Below, piece after piece: positions 36,222 through 46,290 of a stretch of 64,000 nt of DNA. Positions within the stretch are counted from its first letter, which is position 1. Each line of letters begins with the position of its first letter. Source of the stretch: Rebecca billardiae RCC1528 (Eukaryota > Haptophyta); the NCBI GenBank assembly GCA_965240325.2, contig OZ251246.1:186001-250000 (forward strand), in the 5' to 3' direction. The notes under the pieces are model-generated. The model ran no database searches. It was not told the origin of the DNA and worked only from the letters and a program-made list of their open reading frames with translations. A program made the position numbers and the translations under genes.

Positions 36222-38025
36222 TTATGGCCCGCGGTGCAGGGCGGAGCGCGCAGCGTGGAGCCCGCTCCGGCTCCGTGGGCCCTAACCACGTTTAAAAAGA
36301 TCTTTGATCAAAGAAAAAAGGGATGGGCTGCCATGGGGGACGATTTTCAGGGCTGGAGGAGACCGAGTTTCGAATTTTGAGACCGCAAGAGACATCCATT
36401 GCAGCGAGAAATGGACGCGTCCGCTCTTTTGATAGTCAGAGGAATCAACGAAACCCACGTCCAAGTGTGCGAGGGTGGGTAATTGTGGGTAGACTGTGAG
36501 GCCATAGTAAATAAGCACATGACCATAGTAAAACAAGCATATAGTCAGTTATAACAGGCCTCGCTGCCGCTACTAGGCGCGCGCCAGACACGGAGCGCGC
36601 GCACCAGTCAGTGACCAGTTGCGTCGCGCTGCGCACGGAGCATGATGGCAGCATGCGCGCCCGAGATCGCGGCGGGGGCGGCGAGATCGCGGCGGGGGCG
36701 ACGGGCAACAGCCTGCCCGCGGGCGCGTTCGTCACTCGAGGAGCAGCGCGCAAGGGCGAGCCGAGTCCGGAGCACGCGAGCTCGTCGCTCGCCGCCCGGA
36801 GCAGAGCGACCGCCGAGCGAGCCGCGCGGCACGGAGCTGATGAGCCGGATGCGCCCGGAGCTCGCGCGGCTGAAGGGCGAGCTCAAGCACGCGCGCGAGC
36901 TCGCGCCTCGACGCTGAGCGCGAGCTCCTCCTCAACTCGGTCGACGGCGGCGCGGAGGTGCAGCAGCGTGAGGACGAGCAGGAGCATCAGTGAAACGCGC
37001 GCCGGTTCCGGGTCGCGCAGCGGCGCCCAGCTGCCTGCACGCGAGCGGCGGCCACGTGGCGCGAGGAGCTGCGTGGGGAAATCGCCGCGCGCGTCGACGC
37101 GGCGATCACCGGGCTGCAGGCCTCGGCAATCGACGCGGTGCGCACCCTCGCCGCCAGCCACGACGACTCCGCCGTCGAGCTGCAGCAGCTGCGCGCGCAG
37201 ATGCCAGAAGTGCCGATGGGCGGCGGCGTTACCCGCGGCGTGATCAGCAGGCTGACGTGCACGAGCACGTGACACGCGGAGGCGCTACGCGCCAAGCTGG
37301 CGAAGTGCGGCGCCGAGCTCGACGAGCTGAGCGACGCGGCAACGGACGCGCTGGGCGCCCGCGCTGCCATCGTCGCGGCGCCCTCCAGCAGCTCGAGCAG
37401 CTGTGGATAGATAGATGGCTGTCGAGGCGACCGCGGGTGTGACTCACAGTGTGAGTGAGTCGCGCGCGGCTCAGCCTGCCGCTGGCAGCCGCCGTCTTCG
37501 AGGCCGACGCGGCGGAGGAGGCGGCGGGCGAGCACGGCGGCGCGGTGGAGCAGGCGCGCACGCGCGGCGGCAGGCGCGACGCGCCGCTCGCCTCGTTCCA
37601 CAGCCCCGAGCTCCGCTCGGTCCAGCGGTCTCGGTGCGAGGCTGCGCAGCCGGCAGGCCGGGGCCAGCAGTGGCGCGCGCTCTCGCTCTGCCGGCACGAG
37701 CGACCAGCGGCCCGTCGTCGAGCGCATGGCGCAGGGCGAGTACCTCAAGCAGGTGCGCCCGCTCGCGCGCACGCGCCGGCTCGCGCCGCGCCAGCGCCTC
37801 TCGCCCTGCCTGCGCGCGCGCGCCGGCCGCGGCTAGTCCCCGCGGCGGCCCGCGGCGACAGTCCTCGGCCCGCCGGCCCGGTGGGCGGCAGTGACTGAGT
37901 TGGCGGTGGCAGCTCAGGCGAACTGTTACACATGTCAGACTGAGACAGCAGCCGACGGAGGGTGCACCGCGGGCCCCGAACTACGTTCGTTCTACGGAAA
38001 AAGACCGCGGAACGCGGTCATATAG
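36222..38025. repeat. Dispersed repeat, copy 1 (degenerate coding content)
   Basis: The left end (ttatggcccgcggtgcaggg at 36222) and right end (gaccgcggaacgcggtcata, 38003-38022) match a second copy at 60810-62755. In between, several stretches look like former coding sequence for helical protein: ELMSRMRPELARLKGELKHAR near 36,835, EALRAKLAKCGAELDELSDAATDAL near 37,280 and AAVFEADAAEEAAGEHGGAV near 37,495. These lie in different frames with stops, so this is either a multi-intron gene I cannot assemble or, more likely, a decayed gene or element. Copies share ends and the EADAAEEAAGEHGGAVEQ block but differ in the middle. Confidence 0.6.
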
Positions 38026-38030
38026 ATTCC

Positions 38031-38060
38031 CTATAACGCCACATATATGTGGCGTTATAG
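38031..38060. repeat. Perfect 30-bp palindrome
   Basis: ctataacgccacata followed directly by its exact reverse complement, with no spacer. It lies 6 bp outside the right end of dispersed repeat copy 1, and 12 bp beyond a 7-bp stem (gaccgcg-gaa-cgcggtc, 38003-38019). Confidence 0.95.
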
Positions 38061-38774
38061 CGGAGCTATGTAATTCCGAGGGTGTCCGGCGGCAGAATAG
38101 GTGACTTGCCGCTGCTGGTGGTCAAGAGCTCTCTCCCTCCAACTGCCGTACAAGATCCTGCAGGTCCTTTCTGCTGATGGTAACCAGCGTTCCAAATAAA
38201 AGTGCTCGCTCATCATTTTTGTACCAGCTCCCAACATCATATCATATCTTGGGTGCGCATGCTGAGCATATTCTATATGAGTCGTTTACCGCTACCGACT
38301 TGACTCGCGGCCTTCCTCTCTCTCACGTGCGCGGACCTCTCCATAAAAGCGCTAGCTCTACTTATGTACCCGCTCCTATCTACTTCGAGCCCGAGACCGT
38401 ACCTGCTACAAAGTAGCTAGGTGTCGTCGGGCAGCTTCTCATTCCAACCGTCTGCAAGTCGATCGTCATCGACTACGGCTCATTTGTCGTTGCTGCGCAC
38501 TCACCTCCGGCGCCGACGAGCTATTCCGCATCGGCCCTGCTGCTTGCTTTGCTCATCAACAGCAGCCTCGTAGTTGCTCGCCTCGCTGCCATTTTGCTGG
38601 CGGCGCACCCGGCGCACAGTCTGGCACCGTCGGCTCAGTCGCTCTTCCCGTTCAGCCCGGAACCAAATCCCCCAAACTCAAGTATGATACATCATCATGT
38701 TTGTATGTGTACCTGCGCATCGTGCCGATTAGCGATGCGACTTCGGCAGCGGCTGAGTCGCTCTTTGTGCAGGA

Positions 38775-38837
<63 letters not shown>

Positions 38838-40277
38838 AGAGATCTGATATATATATATATTAATTAGTAGTAGTATATGTATATATATAAGTATAATACG
38901 ACAAATCGTGGCGGCGCGGTCCGCGGGTTACGCCCATCGTCGCATGTTGGCGTTGCTGAATGCTGATCCGATCACGCGTCGTCACGCGGTCCGCGATCAT
39001 CATCGATCGACATCGTCATCCGCCGCCGCGGCGGTGCCGCGGCGCGGTCCGTACATCACAGGACGCAGTCATAGTCCGGTCGTCTGGCAGCCCGGCGCCC
39101 TGCTGGGACCAAGTCTCTGTCCAAGTGCGCTGATGATGCTACGACGATCGGCCGGCGGCACTACTACTGCTCTGTACGATCGACCGACTGCGCTATAGTA
39201 CTCCGGGGCCGCGTACTCTGGCAGCGCGCCAGGTCGCGAACGGTAGTCATCGTCGATCACGTATACCCGGTCCGCGTAGTAGTTAGTATAGTGTAGCAGT
39301 GACGATTATATTCGCGCGCGCTCGTGATACTGATATACGACTGATATAGATAGAGCAGCATCAGTGACTATGAAGGCGTCTGCGACAGGCGACGACACTG
39401 ATCCTGACTCTGACAGCGCCCGCCGACGACTCGAGTCGTAGTCGTCAGTCGGTGTGGCAGCAGGCCGTGCCCGAGCGACCAGGCCGGCAGGCCCGGACCA
39501 GGGCCTCTGGCTCTCACTCCCACGGGTGCGGGCACGCGTGCCCGTTCGAGCATGGCGGTGCCCCGCCTCGCTCGCGACCGGGCGCACCGGCGCATGCCCT
39601 CTCGCGGGCCCAACCTCGGCTGCGTGCCGCGTGGGCGGCTGCCTCTCCCAGCAGGAAGGCTTTTCTTGCCCTCCCACCCTAAAGTCTACAGACCGTTTGA
39701 CTTTGAGTCCGCCGGTGCTGAGGTGGCCGCATGGCCTAGGGCTGCGGTGCGTTGGCTGGCAGGGGCGGTGGCCCTCGCGGCCTCGGCCGCTCTCGGCGCC
39801 GCGCCTCCCCTGTTTCGCGTTGGGGAGGGCGCCGGTCGCTTGCGCTCCGCATGCATCGTCCAGCTTGGCCTCTGTCAGAGTTGTCATCGAGTCTGTCGTG
39901 TACGGCCTCTAGGCGGCGTGTATTATAATATATATATATATAGGCAGCGTGCTGCTATCAGTCGGCGTTGCTTCTATCGAGTCCTTCCTGCACGGCGCCC
40001 GTGTACGGCACGTGGCGGTGTCGTAGCTGCACGCGTCGGCTCCTTCTGGGGACAGTCTGTCTCCCCACCGCCGTCCGCCTCGTAGTCTACGCTGCTATCA
40101 ACACCACGCACTTCAAAAGATCGTCTCAATCTGGGGCTGCCGAGCATATATATATATACACATCGTCACTACACACAAATGATCGATGGTGATCGGCTGC
40201 TTGCGACAGGCTTAGTGCCGCCATCATGGACAGCATCGGTCTCAGTAGCATCATCGTCACCCCCTGCTGTCATCAGC
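38061..40277. other. Intergenic region with no gene I can support
   Basis: Mixed composition. Short open frames occur on both strands (for example 38177-38416, and overlapping opposite-strand frames at 39.3-40.1 kb) but show no recognisable domain, splice structure or consistent codon use. It contains the AC/AG/AT microsatellite and several TA runs (39,931, 40,146). Confidence 0.5.
38776..38892. repeat. Compound microsatellite (AC)n(AG)n(TA)n
   Basis: About 20 AC units, then about 10 AG units, then TA runs interrupted by ttaattagtagtag. Directly readable in the sequence. Confidence 0.95.
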
Positions 40278-41634
40278 TTAAACATCGTCGTCAGTGGACC
40301 CATCATCGTCATCGTGCTGTGTCTCATCGCTGTCATCATCGTTGTCGCCGCGGTTGGCATCAGCGCTGAGGCGCATTTCTGCTGATGATGATGCCGGTGG
40401 CCGAAGACGAAGCGTGACGACGGTCGAGGCGCCTGGATCGCCCTCGTCGTCTACCGTGTACTGCCCGTCGCCGCCTCCGCCGTGCGCGGACCAGCTTGGC
40501 GCGCTCGTGCGGAGCAGCCGAGCGCGGATCAGCATGTCCGCCCTCTCCGCTTCGAGGCGAGCCAGGCGCTCCTTCAGCCGCTCGCGCCGCTCGAGCGCCT
40601 TGGCCTCCACGCGGCGCCGGACATCGGCCATTTGCGCGGCCTCGCCGAGCTCCAGCAACGCCGCGTGGTCGTCGACGCCAGCGCGCGTCGCCGGCCCAGC
40701 CGATGGCGCAGGTGCTGGCGCGTGCATGCGGGCAAAGAAGGCGCATCGGCACACGCGGCCATCCTCCGCATCGGCCGAAGCGCCGCGGCGGAGCGAGGCG
40801 CCCGTAAGCATGTACCGCGTCTCGGGCGGAATGCATATCCAGTCGCCGGCCGAGAGCTCGAGCGTCCTGACGTCCGGCCCGACGGGCACGCTCGGCGCGC
40901 GGCGCGTCGCAGACTCGTCGTCAGCATCGTCCTCCGCGTCCGAGCTCGCCTCGGCGCGCGCGCGCTGCATGTGCAGCCACGCGGCACCTTCGAGCACGCG
41001 CAGCGCGACGAGGCCGTCGTGGGTGTACCGCCACGGCTTGATGGCGGTCGGCCCGACCATCAGCTCGCCCGCGTCCCAGTCTGCCGTCTCCTTGAACACG
41101 TGCGCGACAGCACACGTGCCTGCGCCGAGCGCATGCATGCGCGCGCGCGCGCGCATGCACACCCGCGGTCAGGCGCGCTCGCGAGTCGAGGGCGCGGCCG
41201 CGCACGACGCGCGCGCATTCGACATGCTCGCGCGCGACTCTCAGAGCGCGCTCGCGCGTGCCTGTTTCCGCGTCGAACGCTTCCGCGGCCTGGCCCTCCG
41301 CCTCGGCCAACGCTTCAATCTCCGCAGGCTCGCGCCAGACGAGTCCGTGCTGCGAGACGTGCTCGACAAAGCCCGTGCGGCGCGAGTTTGCATCGTGCGG
41401 AGAACGTGTCGCCGTGCGCTCTCGCTCGCGCTTGAGGATGCCGCGACGCGGCACGGTTTGCGCGGCCTGACAGGGAAGCGCGTTGATCGGTTGAGTGGCG
41501 TTCGCGGCGTGATCGACGTGCGAGCGCGGCGGCGCGCGCTCATCCGTCTCGGCCTTGTCGGGCGCGAAGAGCGCGCTTGCTTCGTCCGCAGCGGTGTTAT
41601 CGATGCGCGCGAGCGCGCGCGAGCGCTTCGTCAT
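40278..41634 (-). CDS. Cupin-domain protein with coiled coil and acidic tail (possibly CENP-C/Mif2-like)
   Basis: ATG at 41634 (MTKRSRAL). A 43-nt GT-AG intron at 41162-41120, phase 1, joins a first exon of 472 nt to a second of 842 nt, giving 437 residues. The second exon encodes a cupin-like beta barrel (FKETADWDAGELMVGP, LVALRVLEGAAWLHM, RTLELSAGDWICIPPETRYML, CRCAFFARM), interrupted by an acidic insert, then a basic coiled coil (VRRRVEAKALERRERLKERLARL) and an Asp-rich C-terminus. The barrel pattern resembles the C-terminal cupin of CENP-C/Mif2 kinetochore proteins, but no CENP-C arginine motif is visible, so that identity is weak. It is divergent from the WD40 gene with a 171-bp gap. Confidence 0.55.
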
Positions 41635-41724
41635 CACGTCTAGATGCTCGTGCGCGCGCCCGCCAAGTGCTCCGTCGGTCGTCGTGAGCAGTCCGCTCGC
41701 GCGCTCGCGCTGTGCTGACGACGG

Positions 41725-41757
41725 GTACAGTACCCGCGGGTTTCGTCGGTACTGTAC
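41725..41757. promoter_or_regulatory. Inverted repeat in a divergent promoter
   Basis: gtacagtacc (41725-41734) and ggtactgtac (41748-41757) form a perfect 10-bp inverted repeat with a 13-bp spacer. It lies in the 171 bp between the opposed starts of the cupin and WD40 genes; a role as protein-binding site is inference. Confidence 0.5.
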
Positions 41758-41805
41758 AGGGCAGTACAGCAGAGTCCAGTGGCGGCTGGTGAGCACGGAT
41801 GCACG

Positions 41806-42876
41806 ATGTCGCACAAGAAGGACCACGGCGGCACGCACTTCACGTCGTGGGCGCAGGAGCTGGCCAAGGCGGGGCTGCGCGAGCCCACGAGCGCCATCGC
41901 CTTTTCGCCCGACGGGGCGCACGTCGGCGTGGCGACGGCCGCCGGCTGCCGCATCCTCGCCACGGACGACCTTCGGCCGCTAGATGCGACGGCCGACGGC
42001 AACGCCGCGCTGGCCGTCCGGATTTCGCACGGCGGATTCGCGGTCGTGGGGCGGGCGGATGGCACCGCCCACGTGTACAGCGCAGGCGTGCGCGCGCCCG
42101 CGCCCACGCTTGTGCTCGACGGCCACGCCGGCCCCGTCGTCAGCGTGGCCATCTCGCCTGGGTTTGCGGGCGCACGTGACCAGCCGGAGCGCATCGCGAC
42201 AGCGTCGGCGGATGGCACCGCGCGCGTGTGGCAGGTGGCACGGGGCGCATGCGTGGGGCTGCTGACGGGGCACACCGGCCCGCTGAGCTGCGTCGACTTC
42301 TCCGCCGACGGTACGCGCATCGTGACCGCTGCGGCCGACGGCACGGCGCGCGTGTGGGCCACGCCCGCTGCCAGCGCCTCCGGCCGAGACGACCCGGTCG
42401 CGTGCGTGGCTGTGCTGCGCGGCCACGCGGGCGCGCTGTCCGTCGCGCGCTTCGGCGCGAAGCGCCACGCGAGCGTGGTCGTGACCGGCTCGTCCGACGC
42501 GACCGCACGCGTCTGGGACCTTCGGGCGGGCGGCCAAGGCGGCCAAGGATACGCTGGGAGGCAGCACACGCCCAGCGTGGCGGCGGGCGCGGCTGCGCCG
42601 CTCGACGTCGCGCCAGCGTCCGTGCTCGAGTGCGGTCGCACCGCGGGCGTGGTCGACCTCGCCCTTGGCGAGAACGCCGAGACGCTGTGCACAGCCTCGG
42701 CGGATGGCTCGATGCGCCTGTGGACGCTGCGCGACGGCAAGCTGGCCCGCACACTCACCGCCGGCGGCGAGGCCGCAGCCGTGGCCTTCTCGGCGACCAA
42801 GCTCGTGACGGCGACAACCAAGGGCACGATCAAAGTCTGGGGCATCGTGCCGAGCGGGGGCCGCCCGCGGGCGTGA
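41806..42876 (+). CDS. WD40-repeat beta-propeller protein
   Basis: Single exon, 356 residues from ATG 41806 (MSHKKDHGGTH). At least six WD-type blades end in the usual hydrophobic-W/F pattern: DGTAHVYSAG, DGTARVWQV, DGTARVWAT, DATARVWDLR, DGSMRLWTL and KGTIKVWGI, each preceded by TASADG-like or SSD turns. With the N-terminal AIAFSPDGAHVGVATAAG blade a seven-bladed propeller is likely. No extra domain or membrane segment is visible. WD40 propellers are protein-interaction platforms; the specific complex cannot be named. The first in-frame ATG was chosen; only non-ATG codons lie upstream in the open frame. Confidence 0.9.
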   Translation: MSHKKDHGGTHFTSWAQELAKAGLREPTSAIAFSPDGAHVGVATAAGCRILATDDLRPLDATADGNAALAVRISHGGFAVVGRADGTAHVYSAGVRAPAPTLVLDGHAGPVVSVAISPGFAGARDQPERIATASADGTARVWQVARGACVGLLTGHTGPLSCVDFSADGTRIVTAAADGTARVWATPAASASGRDDPVACVAVLRGHAGALSVARFGAKRHASVVVTGSSDATARVWDLRAGGQGGQGYAGRQHTPSVAAGAAAPLDVAPASVLECGRTAGVVDLALGENAETLCTASADGSMRLWTLRDGKLARTLTAGGEAAAVAFSATKLVTATTKGTIKVWGIVPSGGRPRA

Positions 42877-43696
42877 CGCGGATCGATGCGCTCGCGCTTC
42901 CCGTGGGCAGCACTACCCAGGTCCGCGCGATCGCCACGTATCATCATCGCCCCTGGCCGGACAACTTGTGAATGTCCTGCTCATCACGACATCAGGTGTG
43001 CAGTGTGAGTGCGGCAGGCATCAAGTGAACCAGAGCGTGCTCGTCGTGCAGAAGCTTCGACTGATGAGGGTCGAATAATCCTATCATATTCTCAGAAAGT
43101 CAGAAGGACTCAAAACTTCATGGATTGCACTTTGAAAGCATGAGAAGGGACCAGAGTTCTTGCTAAGTGAAGTCATCAATGTGTCCGCCGAACATTCGTG
43201 TCGTTTAAAGCCAATTACAAATTGGCATCCGAAATTTCAAGGCGAGCGCGCGGCGACCACGTTCCGTCACAGATAGGACAGGGTGGACCCTTGATCGACC
43301 TATCAAGATCAAAGTTGGCATTGTGTATTGAATCGTTGATAATGGAGGAATTCGGGCCGTTCAGCATGACCCGCCACGTTTGAACTCATTGGCCGACAAC
43401 TCATCGCCAGGGTACTCATATTTGCCGAAGATGACGAAGCTGATTGAGACCACCGCGAGCGACCTTCTCCTGACTCTGAGCCGCACAGGTTTGGGTCGCG
43501 AGCGGCCCACACCTGAGTCGCCCGAAGAATCCCACTACTGGACTCGTAGCTAGACCCAACGACCAATTGGCTGCGCGGGTGAGCGTCGATCTCCACGCGC
43601 CAGCAGCACCACCCACCAATCCACACCAGAGCGAGCGCGCTCTCGGCGACGGCATCGCGCTCGCCCTCCTCGCCTGCCACCCCGCCCGCCCGCGCG
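42877..43696. other. Intergenic segment
   Basis: AT-richer part at 43,070-43,380 with no domain-bearing frame; likely 3' flank of the WD40 gene and promoter of the kinase gene. Nothing further seen. Confidence 0.5.
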
Positions 43697-45508
43697 ATGC
43701 ATCTCGTTCCTCCCGAGTGCATCGCCAGCACCCGCGCGACGGCGGCGTGCCAGCTCGTCACGCTCGTCCTTCTCGGCGCGACGATCGTCCGCCTCTACCT
43801 CGCCGCCGTGCGCGCGCGCGCCGAGCTCGCCACCGCGCGCAGCGCGATGCGCTTCTGGTCCCACGAGTCGAAGAACGCCCTGCTCGGCGCGCTCGCCACC
43901 GTCGACGCGGCGCACGGCGCGCTCATCGATTCCGCCTCGCCGCCTGATGGCGACGAGGCCGCCGCGAGCGCGAGCGGGGCCGCGGACGACGTGGCGCGTG
44001 CCACCGCCTTGCTCGCCGACGTGTCTTCCGAGATTCACACCACCCTGGATGACCTCATCGACACGGCGCGCGCCACCGCGCTCGCCGCCGGCACGTACCG
44101 CGCGCAGCCAGTGCCGACCGACCTGCGCGCGATGCTCGGCGCGTCGGCGCGCGCCGCGGGCTGCGGCGCGCGGCACGCGCTGCGCGTGAGCGTCGAGGGC
44201 GATCTCCAGCCGGCGCACGTGCTCATCGACGCGGACATCCTCCGCCACGCGCACGCCAACGCGCTCTCCAACGCGCGCAAGTACGGGGCGCCCGACACGC
44301 CGATCGTCACGCGCGCACACGTGACGCTCGCGGGCGAGCTGCGGCTCAGCGTGACCAACGCGCCGGGCGCGGGTCACACGAGCCTGTGCAGCCTGGGCGC
44401 GCTGGGCGCCGCCGAGCTGCTCGCCACGCCCGGCTCGCGCGCGGGCTTCCACCGCGCGCACGAGAGCGCCGCCGTCGCGCACGCGTCCGCGGGCGACGGC
44501 GGTTGGATCATGGCCACGTGCGTGCGCGTGCTCGGCGGCGCGATGCGGCTCGAGGCGCGCTCCGCCGAGGTGCAGTGGGCGCTCACGTGCCCCGCGCCGC
44601 TCACGCTGCTCCCGCCGCGCGCCAAGCCCGTCCTGGCGCAGCCGCGCTCGCCGTGTGACGTCGGCGCCCCCGCCGCCGCGCCGCGCTCGCCACCGCCGCG
44701 GGCGCCGCGCTCGCCCCCGTCGGCGGCGCACGCAGAGTCAGACCAAGGGTGTCCGGCAGACGCCCTCTCCCGGCTCCGCCCGCGGCAGTTGGAGAAGCCG
44801 GACTCTGCCGACGAGCACTCGCCCTCGCCGCCCGCGCGGCGGCGGCGGCACGCGTCGTGCGGCGCCGACGACGCCTTCTGCCTCCCGCCGCACGCGTACG
44901 TCCTCTGCCTCGACGACTCGCGCATGCAGCGCGCGCTGCTCGAGCGCACGGTGCCGGATGCGCTCGGCGTGCCCGCGGCGCGCGTGCTCGTCCGCGGCAA
45001 GGACGCGTCCGAGATCGGCGAGTTCGGCGCGCTCGTGCAGCGGATGGTGCGCGCGGAGCCCGAGGCGGCGTTCCTCGTGCTCGCCGACGAGCACCTCGGC
45101 TGCCCCGGCGCGAGCCTGCGCCACGGCTCCGCCGCATGCGCAGCGCCCCGCGTCGACGAGGCGTCGCTGTCGGGCTCGCGCATCATCGGCGCTGTGCGCA
45201 AGGCGCTCGGGCCGTCGCTCGAGCGGCGCACGCTGTGCGTCGTGCGCACCGCCGCCGACTCGGACGAGGCCGAAGCGTACGCGCGCGCCGGGCTGGCGCA
45301 CGCCGTGGTCACCAAGGGACGCAACAGCGCCTCGAGCCTGCGCGCCGCCCTCGAGCCGCTGTGGCGGCAGCGCTTCACGGCCGCCGACGGCGGCGGGGCG
45401 CGGCGACTCTCGAGCGCCCAGGGCTCCGACTCCTCCGGCTCCGAGTCGTCCTCGTGCTCCGGCTCGACCGCCTCGCCCAACTTTCGACGGCGACTGGCAA
45501 CCACGTGA
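43697..45508 (+). CDS. Membrane-anchored hybrid histidine kinase with receiver domain
   Basis: Single exon, 603 residues, ATG start. Residues about 13-38 form one transmembrane segment (ATAACQLVTLVLLGATIVRLYLAAV). The H box is FWSHESKNALLGAL with the phospho-accepting His near residue 56. The N box of the ATPase domain is at about 183-195 (HAHANALSNARKYG). The glycine box reads LSVTNAPGAG instead of DxGxG, and a later IMATCVRVLGGAMRLEARS matches the G2 region. A Pro/Ser-rich linker follows (about 300-395), then a receiver: acidic pair LCLDDSR near 404, phosphoacceptor Asp in LVLADEHLG near 463, conserved Lys in VTKGRN near 539, and a Ser-rich tail. Two-component phosphorelay is known for these domains; the signal is unknown. 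Confidence 0.85.
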   Translation: MHLVPPECIASTRATAACQLVTLVLLGATIVRLYLAAVRARAELATARSAMRFWSHESKNALLGALATVDAAHGALIDSASPPDGDEAAASASGAADDVARATALLADVSSEIHTTLDDLIDTARATALAAGTYRAQPVPTDLRAMLGASARAAGCGARHALRVSVEGDLQPAHVLIDADILRHAHANALSNARKYGAPDTPIVTRAHVTLAGELRLSVTNAPGAGHTSLCSLGALGAAELLATPGSRAGFHRAHESAAVAHASAGDGGWIMATCVRVLGGAMRLEARSAEVQWALTCPAPLTLLPPRAKPVLAQPRSPCDVGAPAAAPRSPPPRAPRSPPSAAHAESDQGCPADALSRLRPRQLEKPDSADEHSPSPPARRRRHASCGADDAFCLPPHAYVLCLDDSRMQRALLERTVPDALGVPAARVLVRGKDASEIGEFGALVQRMVRAEPEAAFLVLADEHLGCPGASLRHGSAACAAPRVDEASLSGSRIIGAVRKALGPSLERRTLCVVRTAADSDEAEAYARAGLAHAVVTKGRNSASSLRAALEPLWRQRFTAADGGGARRLSSAQGSDSSGSESSSCSGSTASPNFRRRLATT

Positions 45509-46290
45509 TGGCTGGGCGAGCGCAGTCGATGCGCGGAGCGCCGACGAGTCACGCCCACAACGCGCAACGCGACTTTCTCACGACGGCTGCGACGGCGATG
45601 GCTGAGGCTGCTGCTCGCGCAGTGTGGCGATGCAGGGCATTGGGTTGCGGGGCGCTTTTCGCGCGCGCAGCGTGGCCGCGTGCTGCCTCATCCGCCGCGA
45701 AGCGCGGGCTATCATGGGCGGCGGACCATCCCGGACCTACGACGACTGATGGGCTGGCCGGCCCGCCCGGTCTCGCGGTCTCGGACTCGGAGTCGGTGCC
45801 AGCAGTCCGGCGAGCGGTAGCTGGGTTGCTCGCCTGCTCCGAAGCAGATCTATGACTCAGTGTCGTCGCGTGACGACCCACGATGAGTGCGCGCTGCTGC
45901 TAGCTATATGGCGAGTGTGAGCGCGACGAAGATATTATTATATTTAATTTAAAATATATAATATATATATATATATGAATCGTATTGTAATATATATATA
46001 GTAATTTATTATAAATAAATTAAAATAATTAATAGGAGCCGCGCCTGCTACTGACTCTGAGGCCTGATGCTGATGATGAACGTCGATCAAAGTCTACTGC
46101 TGCGTGATGATCGAGTGATGTCGATGAGCGCCCTGCGGCCGCGGAGTGCCAGAGTGCGGACCCTGCTGGCGGCTGCGGCCTGCGCCGGCCGGCGGCCGCG
46201 CGTGGCAGCGGGCGCGACGCAGCCCGTGACGACGCTGCCACAGTCCGCCCGCGAGCTGCGCATCGCGTCCCTCTGGCCCCGCCGCGCGCC
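45509..46290. other. Intergenic segment with TA-rich island
   Basis: 45,930-46,035 is almost pure A/T (TA runs and taattaatt). 45,509-45,855 is open in one plus frame but overlaps the kinase end and shows no domain; most likely 3' flank. Confidence 0.5.

Noticed and set aside
38177-38416. 79-codon plus-strand frame with ATG
   Set aside because: No domain, no neighbouring exon, and close to repeat ends; left unannotated.
38776-38836. CRISPR-like or telomeric repeat
   Set aside because: Simple dinucleotide microsatellite; no spacers and no telomere motif.
39306-40085. Overlapping plus and minus frames of 150-190 codons
   Set aside because: Both strands equally open, no recognisable motif, and followed by TA repeats; cannot decide that either is a gene.
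44374-45567. Minus-strand Ser/Arg-rich frame opposite the kinase
   Set aside because: Shadow of the histidine kinase receiver domain and linker.
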